Assembly: GCF_004297265.1 (NCBI RefSeq)
Contig: NZ_SCUT01000050.1
Span: 62,001 to 126,000, forward strand
Length of the DNA: 64,000 bases
Source of the DNA: Reyranella sp.
GTDB lineage: Bacteria; Pseudomonadota; Alphaproteobacteria; Reyranellales; Reyranellaceae
Reading direction: 5' to 3'
Shown: piece after piece, positions 1-9,511 of the stretch
Position numbering within the stretch: the stretch's first letter is position 1
Layout of the letters: every line of letters begins with the position of its first letter
Position numbers and translations under genes: made by a program
The notes under the pieces: generated by a model
Told to the model about the DNA's origin: nothing
Seen by the model: the letters and a program-made list of their open reading frames with translations, nothing else
Databases searched by the model: none

Positions 1-3000
1 TCCGGAGTCGCGGTCTTTGCCCCGTCCTGCTGATCCGCCCGGGGCAGGTACAACCTGACGACCGTGCCGTGCCCCAGTTCGCTGTATATCGAGACGTGTC
101 CCTTCGATTGCTTGGCGAAGCCATAGACCATGCTGAGCCCGAGCCCCGTGCCCTTGCCCACTTCCTTGGTCGTGAAGAAGGGTTCGAATGCCCTGGACAG
201 GACCTCTTGCGTCATGCCCGTTCCGGTGTCGGTGACGGACAGACACACATAGTCGCCTGGCCTGGCCTCCGGATCGAGCGCCGCATGGTCCTCGTCGAGC
301 GTGACGTTTCCGGTCCTTATCAAGAGGCGCCCGCCCCCTGGCATGGCGTCCCTGGCGTTTATGCAGAGGTTGATGATCGCGGCCTCGACCTGGCTGCGGT
401 CGGCGTTGGTTTCCCAGAGATCGTCGGCCAGCACCGAATTCATCTCGATGTGCTCACCGAGGGTCCGGCGCAGCAGCGTGCCCGTGGCCACGACCAGGTC
501 GTTGAGATTGATCTTCTGCGGCCGCAATGTCTGCTTGCGGGAGAATGCCAGCAACTGGCGCGTCAGCTGCGCAGCCCGCTCCGCTGCGCCGCCGATCCTC
601 TCGATACTGCGGCGGGTCTCCGAGGCGACGTCTTCGGCGTCGAGGACCGCGTCGACGTTCGCCATGATCACCATCAGGATGTTGTTGAAGTCGTGAGCGA
701 CGCCCCCCGTCAGCTTTCCCACGACGTCCAGCCGCTGCGACGCGCGCAACTGCTCCTCCGCCGCCACGCGCTCGCGTTCACCGCGCAACCGGTCGCTGAC
801 ATCCGACATGACCGCCAACGTCGCGGGCCGGCCGTCGTACTCCAGCAGCCGAACGGCCATTTCCACATCGATGAACGTCCCGTCCTTCCTTCGGTGACGG
901 ACATTCTTGAGGAGACTGCTGTGTTCGCTCGAATACGAGCGCTGACTGTCGGCCAACTCCTGCAGATCCTCTGGCGCATAGAAGTCCTTCATCGTCATCG
1001 CGAGCATCTCCTCCCGCGACCAGCCATACTGCTTCACCGCCGCGTCGTTGACCGCAATGAGACGGTGACTGTCGCGGTCCTTCACGATGATCGCGTAGGG
1101 TGCGGCCTGGAAGAGCGTCCGGTAGCTTTCCTCCGAGTGGCGTACCCGGTCCTCGAGTTCGCGCTGCTCAGTCACGTCTTCGGCGCTGCCGACGATCCGG
1201 ACCGCCTTTCCCAGATGATTGCGAATGACCGCCGCCCTCGCGATCATCTGGCTGTACGACCCGTCGGCCCGCCGCAGCCTGTACTCCGCCGACCATTCGT
1301 CGCCGCCACCCCGCAAGGCCGCGATCAAGTCTCCAAGAACCCTTTCGCTGTCTTCCGGATGGATCCGCTCCAGCCAGGATTCTGGGCTGGCGGGCTTGTC
1401 TTCGGGCTTGAAGTAGCGGGCCGGACCGTCCTCGGTCTGCCAGATCACATTGGAAGCCAGCTCCCAATCCCACACGATATCGGCGCTGAGCTGCGCGACC
1501 GTCCTGAAGCGCAGCTCGCTGATGGCGAGTGCGTCCTGGGAAGCCTTCCGCTCGGTGATGTCCCGCTGAACCGAAACAAAATGGGTGATGCGGCTCGTGT
1601 CGTCGACGATCGGGGCAATGTCGAGTTCCGCCCAGTACGCCGCGCCGTCCTTGGCATAGTTTATGAGCTCGGCGCGAACGGGCGAGCCGGCTTCGAGGGT
1701 CGTGCGAATGCGGGCGAGTTCGGTTCGCGACGTTGCCGGGCCCTGGAAGATTCTTGGCGACTTGCCGATGAGTTCTTCCGGGCGGTAACCCGTCAGCTTC
1801 GTGACGGCGTCGTTGGCATAGACGATGCCGGGCCCCGGCTCATCGATGAGGTTTGCCTTGGTGATCAGGAAGATGTCGTTCGAGCGCGAGACCGCGGCTT
1901 CGAGAAGAGCGAGTTGCTCCCGCTGCTCCCTCGAGCTGGTGACATCCTGGAAATAGACAGCCAGGCCTTCGCTCGAAGGATAGGCGCGTACGCTGAACCA
2001 CTTCGCGAGACCGGGGTCGTATTCGACGAACGTCGTCACTTCCTGCCTTGCGGCAGCCTCGCGCAATTGCTGTTCGAGACCCGAGCCGACGATGTCGGGA
2101 AACATCTCCCACAGCGATCTGTCGTAGAGATCGGTGTCGCTGGTTGACGAAGGTAAAGTGCCAATTCTCGTCGATCGTAACGAACCCATCGTTGATGTTG
2201 TCGAGCGTCTGATAGAGCTGCTCCGCCAGCCGCCTGGAACTCTCGCGGGCCTCCAGCAGCTCCGTTATGTCCTGCAGTGCTCCCCGGATCGACCTGATCG
2301 CACCGTCCGGGTCCCGTACGGCCTCGCCGATCACGCGCACCCAGACGCGTCTTCCCGTCGCGGTGACGATGCGCAGCGTCTCGTCGAAAGGCCTGCCGTC
2401 CAGGGCGCAGAGGTCGAGCGCGTCCTCCATCTTCTTTCGGTCTTCGGAGACGAAATATCGCAGACCTTCTTCGAAGGAGGGACTGAAGCCCGGCGGTTCG
2501 TCGTGGATCTCCGCGGTCACGGGCGACCACTGGAGCTGTCCCTTCTCGAGGTCGGAGACCCAGCCGCCCAGCCGCGCCGTTCTTCCCGCCACGCGCAGCA
2601 GGTTCGTCGCTTCCTCCGCCTTCAGTTGGGCGAGCTTCAGCTCCGTGCAATCCTGGCAGGTTCCGACGGCATGGCTGGACTTGCCATCGCTGTCGACCAC
2701 GGCCTGCCACCGCTCGACGACGAATTTCAGTTTGCCGCCGGGCGTGACGATGCGGTGCTCGACGGTGCAGACGTCCGACGAGCCGAATGACGCCCTGAAG
2801 GCATTGTCGACGGCGGCGCGATCGTCCGGATGGACCAGCGCGAGGAACCGTTCGTGCGTTGGCGAAAACTCGTGCGGCTCGACCTCGAAGATCCGGAAGG
2901 TTTCGGCAGACCACCGAACCTCCATCGTGTGCAGGTTCGTTTCCCAGCTCCCGACCTTGGCGACGGTCTGCGCCGCCACCAGGCTCTTCCTTTCGCGTTC

Positions 3001-3777
3001 GAGCTGCTGGGCGAGGCCTTGTCGCTGCGCATCGTGCCGGCGAGCCTGGGTCACGTCGGAATAGGTCATGACGCCACCGCCGTCGGGCAAGGGCTCGAAA
3101 TGCACGGAAACGATCCGCCCGTCCTGTCGCTCGCGATCGTTCGTGAACGGCTCACGGCTGCACATCAGCCGCGTACGGAGGGCGATGGCCGCCTGTTTTT
3201 CTTCGGGCGCATACTCGCCCCGTTCGGCGAGATAGCTCAGGATCTCATTCAGCGGCATTCCGTGGGCATCGAAGCTCTTGTCCAGCTCGAGGAAGTCCCG
3301 CAGGCGCTCATTATAGACGACGATCCTCATATCGCGGTCGAACAGCACGACACCCTGTTCGATATTCTCGAGGATGGACTGCAGATCCGCGGCATGTCCC
3401 GCGGCTTCCCGCTCGCGGCGGCGGAGGTCCGTAAGGTCGTGACCGACGCCGATATAGCCCGTGAAGACGCCCTGGTCCGAGAACAGGGGCGTGCCGCTGA
3501 CCCGGAGCGGCCGCACGATCCCCTTCGCATCCACGAGCGTGGTTTCGAACTGCCGAAAGGGCCGACGATGGGCGAGATCATCGAGATGGGCGCGCCAGCC
3601 CGGACTTTCAGGGTCGGCCCGCTCGAGCTCCACGCGGCTCTTGCCGATGACCGACGCGGTCGGGACGCCGAAGATGCTCGTGAATTGCTCCGACACGAAC
3701 GTGAAGCGCAACTTGGCGTCCATCTCCCACCACCAGTCGGAGGCCACTTGCGCCAGCAGTGAGAACTTGTCGGTCAT
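1..3777 (-). pseudogene. Multi-PAS hybrid sensor histidine kinase, frameshifted, 3' end outside the window
   Basis: A cytosolic-looking sensor kinase gene read leftwards from ATG 3777, which follows a strong GGAGGAGGGG ribosome site. The first 546 codons hold four complete PAS domains (about residues 10-125, 137-250, 280-385, 400-510) and the start of a fifth. At about base 2139 the frame breaks: after FTFVNQ the homologous sequence continues only one base further on, as DTDLYDRSLWEMFPD. The second frame then runs open to base 1 with the rest of PAS5, further PAS domains, a HisKA box (GGVAHDFNNIL), a HATPase (INLCINARDAMPGGG, GTGMT, FEPFFTTKE, GLGLSMVYG) and a linker. A receiver domain is expected beyond the edge, as in the paralogue at 10226-12925. 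Either a real one-base (mod 3) frameshift has inactivated the gene or the assembly has an error here. The 810-codon frame read straight through ends in nonsense sequence. Confidence 0.85.
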
Positions 3778-3953
3778 GACGCCCCTCCTCCGGGCCGCCG
3801 AACGGTCCACTCTCTTCGGTGCGCCGGCGCCTCGACCGTGAGCGCGCGCCCGCGTTCCGAAGCATTGCCGAGGAGCGTCTCCCTGTCGAATGGGACGACA
3901 AGTCGCCAATCCGCCGGGAAGCGCCACCACAAGGCGAACGGCAAGGATCGGAC

Positions 3954-4466
3954 TCAGCGCTTCCGGGGAAGGCCATCCGGAATGGGCGGTGTCTCGGGGC
4001 GTGCAGGCGAACCGATGCCCAGGGAGATCCAGGCTCTGGGCGTCTCCTGCTCCACGGGGCGGTCGCAGGACGTGCGGACCATGCGCTCGACGGCCTGCGC
4101 CAGCGCCCGCAACGGCAGCGGCTTGTTCAGGAATGCGCGGATGCGAAGCTGCCTTGCCATGTCTTCCGAGATTCCACCGACATCGCCCGACATCGCGATG
4201 AAGGTGGTATCGGGCCATGCCTCGCCGAGCTGGCGGATCAGGTGAAGGCCATCGATGTCCGGCAGGACGCAATCGACCAGGGCGACGACGGGATTGTAGC
4301 TCCGGGCGAGCGCAGCCGCCGCTTCTCCATCGAAGGCGACATGGGTGGACAGGCCGCGGCCGCGAAGCGCCGCCGCAATCGCCGCGGCCAGCTCCTGAAG
4401 GTCGTCGACGACGACGACATCGCAGCCGACCCGACCGGCGGTCATCCCAGGCTCCTGCTGTTTCAT
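3954..4466 (-). CDS. Stand-alone response-regulator receiver protein
   Basis: A CheY-like receiver of 170 residues with no output domain. The acidic pair is at 21-22 (VVVDD), the phospho-acceptor is Asp65 (LVDCVLPD), the switch Ser is at 93 (AMSG) and the conserved Lys is at 115 (LNKP). A C-terminal tail of about 35 residues, rich in Pro and Arg, is of unknown use. ATG 4466 was chosen because CTCGAGGGG lies just upstream; this ATG overlaps the stop of the preceding ClpP-like gene by four bases (ATGA), so the two are likely translated together. Downstream by about 176 bases is the hybrid kinase, a plausible partner. Single-domain receivers usually act in phosphorelays or by protein contact; the target is unknown. 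Confidence 0.85.
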   Translation of the reverse strand: MKQQEPGMTAGRVGCDVVVVDDLQELAAAIAAALRGRGLSTHVAFDGEAAAALARSYNPVVALVDCVLPDIDGLHLIRQLGEAWPDTTFIAMSGDVGGISEDMARQLRIRAFLNKPLPLRALAQAVERMVRTSCDRPVEQETPRAWISLGIGSPARPETPPIPDGLPRKR

Positions 4467-5179
4467 GCGGGTCCCCTCGAGCCCGGCGGCCGGGACCCTG
4501 CCGGTGGCGTCAACGAAGCCTTCACCCCGTCCACCCCGATCCCGCACGTCAGGGGCTGGCCACGCCGGCCGGCGCTACCGGGATCCGGCGGCCGCCTGGT
4601 GAATCCCCAGCAGTCGGCGTCCGGCGCATCGAGCCAGCGCACCTGGGTCGGTGCGCTGAGATGCATGAAGGCCATGAGCGAGCCGTAGGGTGTGCCGCGC
4701 GCCAGCGCGTTCTGGGCAATCAGCTCGTTGCAGACCATTGAACGGCTACGCTCCCGGGCATCGTAGCAGGAGTGCAGACCGAGTCGCCCGCCCTCCGCGA
4801 CGGTGCGGTGAATGCCCGACAGGAACAGGATCTGGGCGCAGGCCGAGGCACAGGCGGCGCCCGGCATCACGATGGTGGAGACGCGCTCCTTGTCCATGAT
4901 CTCGACCATGGCGAAGGCATCGAAGACCGAGCCACCGGAGCTGTCGAGCGCCATGATCTTGTGTCCGAACGCATCACGGTCGGCCGACTGCAATGCGACG
5001 CGCAGCCGGCCGGCATCGCCTTCGGCGATCGGGCCTTTCGCAAGTACGAAGCGCTTGCCATCGGCCAATACCGACGTCGAAAACGTCATGGCCGCGGCGG
5101 GCGGAATGGCCCAGGCCAGGAGAATGACGGCGAGCAGTGCCGCGGCACGGCATGGGAAGGTCCGATCGGTGAAATGCAT
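4463..5179 (-). CDS. Periplasmic ClpP/crotonase-fold protein (COG3904-like)
   Basis: A 238-residue exported protein. Residues 1-30 form a signal peptide (Arg, a run of Ala/Leu/Ile, then PPAAA). The mature part resembles the ClpP-like serine-protease fold found in many alphaproteobacterial exported proteins: MALDSSGGSV at about 77-85, a candidate nucleophile Ser112 in GAACASACA, and a candidate His136 in GRLGLHSCYD. No chaperone partner is encoded nearby, and a periplasmic ClpP-like protein would act without ClpX or ClpA, so protease activity is an inference. The Pro/Gly-rich tail after about residue 190 looks disordered. The stop codon overlaps the start of a response-regulator gene (ATGA), an odd pairing of an exported protein with a cytosolic signalling protein. 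Confidence 0.7.
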   Translation of the reverse strand: MHFTDRTFPCRAAALLAVILLAWAIPPAAAMTFSTSVLADGKRFVLAKGPIAEGDAGRLRVALQSADRDAFGHKIMALDSSGGSVFDAFAMVEIMDKERVSTIVMPGAACASACAQILFLSGIHRTVAEGGRLGLHSCYDARERSRSMVCNELIAQNALARGTPYGSLMAFMHLSAPTQVRWLDAPDADCWGFTRRPPDPGSAGRRGQPLTCGIGVDGVKASLTPPAGSRPPGSRGPA

Positions 5180-5343
5180 GGCGCAAGTCCTCCTCCGATA
5201 CCTCTAAGGCGGATGGATGCAGCGCGCCCGCGCCGACGTCTCCATTTTGGATGGGCTTGAGCGCGACCTTGCCAGCAAGCGCCGGCAGACAGCGGGCAAA
5301 GCTGCTTTTCAACGCCTCCGCTCTGGAAGCGAATCTGCGACGG

Positions 5344-5766
5344 TCAGGTCCGGGTAAATGCCGCGCACAATGTCCGCAGGGACACCGGCTTTTCGACGAC
5401 GACGCAGGGGGCCAGGCTAATCCCGCCGCTCACCTTGTCGATCCGGTCGAGATCATGATTGCCCGACATCAGAACCCATTGGCAATTCGGCAGTTCGGAC
5501 GAAAGGCCAATGTAGAAATCGACGCCGTTTCCGTCGGGAAGATTCACGTCGCATACAACGACTTCCGGCGGCGTCGATCCGGCGACCAGTCGCCGGACAG
5601 CAGCCCGGCCATCGCCGAGTGATCCGCAATCCGTGACCTCATGGCCGCGGCGTTGAAGATACTCGCGAATTTCAGTCCGAAGATCTGGGTCGTCCTCGAC
5701 CAGAAGAACTCGCACACTCACCCCGGCGCATCGGGCAACATCGTGCCCAAAACCGCACGCGCGCAT
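5344..5766 (-). CDS. Stand-alone response-regulator receiver protein
   Basis: A receiver-only protein, VRVLLVEDD at the N terminus with acidic residues 24-26, phospho-acceptor Asp73 (VVCDVNLPD), Ser101 (LMSG) and Lys126 (VEKP). There is no DNA-binding or enzymatic output. The start is uncertain: the ATG at 5766 adds a 15-residue extension with no visible ribosome site, while GTG 5721 begins right before the receiver beta-strand (VSVRVLL) and would give a more typical 125-residue protein. It lies in a minus-strand run of signalling genes but is separated from its neighbours by about 60 and 160 bases, so it may have its own promoter. Confidence 0.82.
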   Translation of the reverse strand: MRACGFGHDVARCAGVSVRVLLVEDDPDLRTEIREYLQRRGHEVTDCGSLGDGRAAVRRLVAGSTPPEVVVCDVNLPDGNGVDFYIGLSSELPNCQWVLMSGNHDLDRIDKVSGGISLAPCVVVEKPVSLRTLCAAFTRT

Positions 5767-5824
5767 CGAGTGAGAACCCGATGGGGAGTGAAGTCAAGGA
5801 TTGCACGCGCGCATGCACGAATAT

Positions 5825-6367
5825 CTAGACTGCGTCTCGCGACAATCCGAACGGCAGCGAGAAAAACGGCTTCCTTGGCAGCAACGGAGGCAGTCCCGTA
5901 CGCGTCGTCGTCCTGACCAGCTTGCGCACTGCACTGCGAAGGGGCCCGAGGGCGACCGGCTTGTTCATGAACGTGAAAATGCCGAACTTGGCGAGTGTCA
6001 GGTCAGACAGCCAGTCGATGCGGCCCGACATCACGATCATGGCCGTGCCGGGGCTGAGGCGCTTAATGCGCCCTGCCACCGTCACGCCGTCCATGTCGGG
6101 CAGATTGTAGTCGATCAGGGCGACCCTGGGCCGTAGCTGCGCGACCGTATGGATCGCGAGGGAGCCGCTCACGGTGGCCTCGACCCTGAGGCCGGCGCGG
6201 CGAAGGTAGCAGGCGAGTTCCTCGGCCTGGGTCGGATCGTCCTCGATGATCAGGACGTCCGTACCGAATGCCTCGGCGTCGGTGTCTGTGTGTGCCATGC
6301 CCCAGACTAGGACGGTCCCGGCCTGCCCTTCACCCTCGATCGCCTCCGGATCGGAGGGATCGCGCAT
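5825..6367 (-). CDS. Stand-alone response-regulator receiver protein
   Basis: A 180-residue receiver protein. From ATG 6367 there is a 35-residue leader, then VLIIEDD (acidic residues 42-44), phospho-acceptor Asp86 (LIDYNLPD), Ser114 (IVMSG) and Lys136 (MNKP), followed by a basic tail. The ATG overlaps the stop of the upstream receiver-MarR gene by one base (TGATG), which argues for translational coupling and for this start; an internal ATG at 6298 (MAHTDTD) is the alternative. The two proteins are therefore probably made together and may share a kinase. No output domain is present. Confidence 0.83.
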   Translation of the reverse strand: MRDPSDPEAIEGEGQAGTVLVWGMAHTDTDAEAFGTDVLIIEDDPTQAEELACYLRRAGLRVEATVSGSLAIHTVAQLRPRVALIDYNLPDMDGVTVAGRIKRLSPGTAMIVMSGRIDWLSDLTLAKFGIFTFMNKPVALGPLRSAVRKLVRTTTRTGLPPLLPRKPFFSLPFGLSRDAV

Positions 6368-7167
6368 CAGGTCGGCGGTCGCTGCAGGTAGGTATCGAAG
6401 AAGCCTTCGACGGCTGCGAGGCCGGCCTGGGTCAGGCGCACGATGGTACGGCGCTTGTCTTCGATGTCCTCGGTACGCTCGATCAGCCCGTGGGCCTTGA
6501 GCTGATCCATGCGGCGCAGCGCCGTGGTCAGGGGCACGCCCGATGCGGCTCCCAGGCTGGTGACGGTGACCTCCGCCCCGGCCAGATGGCCATCGTACAG
6601 ATCGAGCAACATCTCCCAGCAGGGATCCGAGAAGAGCTGGGTGGGAAAATGCTGGCTGCGCATCCTGCGCAGGGAGCGCATCTGCTTCAGGGCGGCGCGT
6701 TTGCGGGTGGCCAGTCCTCCGGTTTCGGCGCCAACCGCCGGCGTCGCGCGGTCGCGTCCCTGGCGGGCAAGGAGGGCGGACTTCACCGCCTTCACGAGGC
6801 GTGGCCCGTCGACGGGCTTGGTGAGCAGGTCGCGAGCCCCAAGGCGGATCGCCTCCACCGCATCGTCGAAGCCGGCATGGCCGCTCACGAAAATCACCTC
6901 TGGCCCGTCGCCGCCGCCCAGCCTGGCGAGACGCTCGGCAAACTCGAGGCCCGTCAACTCGGGCATGCGCAGGTCGGATACCACCACTTTCGCCCGCCTC
7001 CCGTCCGCCAGGAGCTTCAGGGCCTGCCAGCCGTCGCCGGCCGAAAGGCAGGACAGGCCGGCCTTTACCATGCATTCGACCAGTTCCTCGACGGCATCGG
7101 AATCGTCGTCCACGACCAGGACATCGACGGTACGATCCGGGGGAAAAGGGCCATCCGGGCTCGACAT
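6367..7167 (-). CDS. Response regulator with MarR-type winged-helix output
   Basis: A 266-residue two-domain regulator. Residues 14-125 are a receiver (VLVVDDD at 17-22, phospho-acceptor Asp65 in VVSDLRMPE, Ser95, Lys117 in LTKP). A linker rich in Arg and Lys leads to a C-terminal winged helix at about 175-262, with the pattern AEVTVTSLGAASGVPLTTA, a recognition helix region, and a wing DIEDKRRTIVRLTQAG, which is characteristic of MarR-family repressors. Receiver-MarR fusions are much rarer than OmpR or NarL types. ATG 7167 is chosen because the receiver starts soon after it; upstream in-frame codons give no recognisable sequence. It is transcribed divergently from the Cache-PAS kinase at 7337, a likely partner. 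Its DNA targets are unknown. Confidence 0.82.
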   Translation of the reverse strand: MSSPDGPFPPDRTVDVLVVDDDSDAVEELVECMVKAGLSCLSAGDGWQALKLLADGRRAKVVVSDLRMPELTGLEFAERLARLGGGDGPEVIFVSGHAGFDDAVEAIRLGARDLLTKPVDGPRLVKAVKSALLARQGRDRATPAVGAETGGLATRKRAALKQMRSLRRMRSQHFPTQLFSDPCWEMLLDLYDGHLAGAEVTVTSLGAASGVPLTTALRRMDQLKAHGLIERTEDIEDKRRTIVRLTQAGLAAVEGFFDTYLQRPPT

Positions 7168-7336
7168 GCAGGAAAGGCTTCCCTTGCGGCGGCAAATCAT
7201 TTCCAAAGTGGAAGCGATCGGAGGCGGCGCCTCCTCCCAAACTGCCCGGTCTCGGGTACATTCCGCAAGGGTCTGCACCTGATGGGGCAGAGATTATTGT
7301 GGGCGCTGGAGTGCCTGGTCTCGGGACAGGCTGGCA

Positions 7337-9511
7337 ATGACATTGTCAATCGCAGGTATAGGAAAGGCCAAGACGGAGCCGGCGCGCAATCGCGTCCTCG
7401 ACGTGCTGAGCCGACCGGTGAGCAAGCGGCGCACGGTGATCATCTGCGCCGTCCACGTCGCGCTTGTCTGGGGCCTTGCGTTTCTCGTGGTGGGACAGAA
7501 CTACGAACTTTCGGTCGCGGGCTGGAAGACCTCGGCGGAGAACATCTCCCTCACCGTGGCGGCCCACGCGGCCCAGACGCAGGGCGCGGCGGATCTGGTC
7601 GGCAAGAGCATGGCCGACTGGGTCAGCGACGAGCGCATCGAGACGCCTGAGCAGTTTCGCCGGATCATGGGAGAGAAGCGTTTCTTCGAGGCGATGCGCG
7701 ATCGGATCGTTGGCCAGCCGCAGATCGGCGTGGCGCTGATCTTCGCGGCCAACGGCGACATCGTGAACACGACCACCGCCTGGCCTCCCCCTCAGCTCAA
7801 TGTCGCGAACCGGGAGTCCTTCACGAGCGCCATAGAGCCCGGCGTGAAGACCCTGGCCCTCAGCGCCACCGCAACCGGACGGATAAGCGGCAAGCCGCGA
7901 TTCTTCGTCTCCCGCAAGGTCGTGTCTCAAGCGGGCGAGTTGCTTGGCGTGATCGCCGTAGGGCTCGAATCCGAGTTCTTCGCCGACTTCTACAGGCGCA
8001 TCGCGCTTGGTCCCGATAGTTGGCTCGCGCTGTTCCGGAACGACGGTACCTTGCTGGCGACCAGCCTTCCCGACCAGCCGCTCGGCAAGCGCCTCGACAA
8101 GACGCTTCCCTATCGCCTGATCGAGGCCGGCCAGGCCGGCAAGGCCGTCCTCACCAAAGGTCCCTTTCCCTACTATGCCGGCAGCAGTCCAACCCGGATC
8201 GTCGTCGCAACGAAGGTCGGGAGCCTTCCCGCCTATGTAACCGTCGTCGTCGGTGAAAGCGCCTTCCTGACACCCTGGCGCGACCGCAACCTGCTGATCT
8301 TCGTCATTGCCGCCATACTGACGGTGCTCACGGTGGTGGCGGGCCTGGGCATCCTCCTCCTGATCGAACGATCGGCCGCGGCGGCCCGCGAAGCCTCGGA
8401 GCGTCAGGTCCTCGCGGCGATCGTCGACACGCCGCTGGCGCTCACCGCGGTCGTCGACCGGACCGGCAAGGTCATTCACGCCAATTCCTCGTTCCGGAGC
8501 CTGTTGTGCGCAAATGGCCACGATGACGTATCGAATGCCCTGTTCAATCCCGCCCTCGAGGGAATCGAGCCGCTGCTGTCGTTCGTCAAGGGTGATGCGC
8601 CCCTGGCCGAAGTCGACGTCCAGCTCGTGAAAGCTGGCGATCAGACGCGCAGGTTACGCTTTTCCCTTTCGCGCCAGACCCTGCCCGACAGTGGCGAGAG
8701 CATCATCATGGTGGGGCACGACGAGACGCTTCGCCACCAGGCGGAGCGCGCGATCGCCGTCTCCGGAAAGCTGGTGACGCTCGGCGAGATAACCACGGGC
8801 ATAGCCCACGAACTCAGCCAGCCGCTGAACGTCATTCGCATGGCCGCGCAGAATGCGCAGGCCGAAGCGGAGCCGCAACCCGCGGCTGATGGTGACGATT
8901 CCGAACCACCGCTGCCGATGATGTCCGATCGCGAGTTCCGCGCGTTCGCCGTCACCAAGCTCAACCGCATCGTGGCGCAGGTCGACCGGGCAGCTTCCAT
9001 CATCTCGCGCATGCGCATCTTCAGCCGCGCGACGCGGGAGGGCCCGCAATCCTTCGACCTGCGCGACACCTGTCGCGCTGCCGTCGCCCGCGTCGCACAG
9101 TCCTACCGTGCCGCGGAGATCGTGCTGGAAGAAAAGCTCGGCGAAGAGCCTCTTGCCGTATCGGGACACCCGCCCCTGCTGGAACAGGTGCTGGTGAGCA
9201 TCCTCGCCAACGCGCGCGACGCACTGGCCGACACGCTGGAGAAGAGCAGGACCGTCGAATTGTCGGCGGGTCGCGGTGCCGGCGGCCGCGTCTGGGTACG
9301 GGTGGCGGACAACGGGCCAGGCGTCCCCGAGGCCCACCGCGAACGCATCTTCGAGCCCTTCTTCACGACGAAGCCGGAGGGTCAGGGCGCCGGCCTCGGC
9401 CTGGCCGTGTCCTACGGCATCGTCCGCGACGCTGGGGGCACGCTGACGCTGAAGCCGGGCGGACCGGGCGCCACCTTCGAGATCGATCTTCCGGGGAGCA
9501 TTCCATCGTGA
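7337..9511 (+). CDS. Membrane-bound Cache-PAS sensor histidine kinase
   Basis: A 724-residue sensor kinase. One membrane helix lies at about 33-52, a periplasmic double-Cache-like sensor at about 60-310 (it includes LNVANRESFTSAIEPG and GKPRFFVSRKV, typical of dCache small-molecule sensors), and a second helix at about 318-341. A PAS domain (350-465) follows, then HisKA with phospho-acceptor His491 (TTGIAHELSQPLN), and an HATPase at about 600-720 (ILANARDAL, VADNGPGVP, FEPFFTTK, GAGLGLAVSYG). It resembles the DctB/C4-dicarboxylate-type architecture, but the ligand cannot be told. The stop overlaps the start of the phosphatase-like gene (GTGA), so the two are coupled. The divergent receiver-MarR gene at 7167 may be its response regulator. 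Confidence 0.9.
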   Translation: MTLSIAGIGKAKTEPARNRVLDVLSRPVSKRRTVIICAVHVALVWGLAFLVVGQNYELSVAGWKTSAENISLTVAAHAAQTQGAADLVGKSMADWVSDERIETPEQFRRIMGEKRFFEAMRDRIVGQPQIGVALIFAANGDIVNTTTAWPPPQLNVANRESFTSAIEPGVKTLALSATATGRISGKPRFFVSRKVVSQAGELLGVIAVGLESEFFADFYRRIALGPDSWLALFRNDGTLLATSLPDQPLGKRLDKTLPYRLIEAGQAGKAVLTKGPFPYYAGSSPTRIVVATKVGSLPAYVTVVVGESAFLTPWRDRNLLIFVIAAILTVLTVVAGLGILLLIERSAAAAREASERQVLAAIVDTPLALTAVVDRTGKVIHANSSFRSLLCANGHDDVSNALFNPALEGIEPLLSFVKGDAPLAEVDVQLVKAGDQTRRLRFSLSRQTLPDSGESIIMVGHDETLRHQAERAIAVSGKLVTLGEITTGIAHELSQPLNVIRMAAQNAQAEAEPQPAADGDDSEPPLPMMSDREFRAFAVTKLNRIVAQVDRAASIISRMRIFSRATREGPQSFDLRDTCRAAVARVAQSYRAAEIVLEEKLGEEPLAVSGHPPLLEQVLVSILANARDALADTLEKSRTVELSAGRGAGGRVWVRVADNGPGVPEAHRERIFEPFFTTKPEGQGAGLGLAVSYGIVRDAGGTLTLKPGGPGATFEIDLPGSIPS

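Noticed and set aside
22..62. Calling a stop for the first kinase inside the window
   Set aside because: The reading frame is still open at base 1 and the linker resembles the sequence before the receiver in the paralogue.
1840..2138. C-terminal part of the 810-codon frame of the first kinase
   Set aside because: Past the frameshift this frame gives unrelated sequence; the PAS homology continues in the other frame.
69..2147. 692-codon plus-strand frame at the left edge
   Set aside because: It lies opposite the kinase, whose minus-strand frame shows PAS, HisKA and HATPase motifs.
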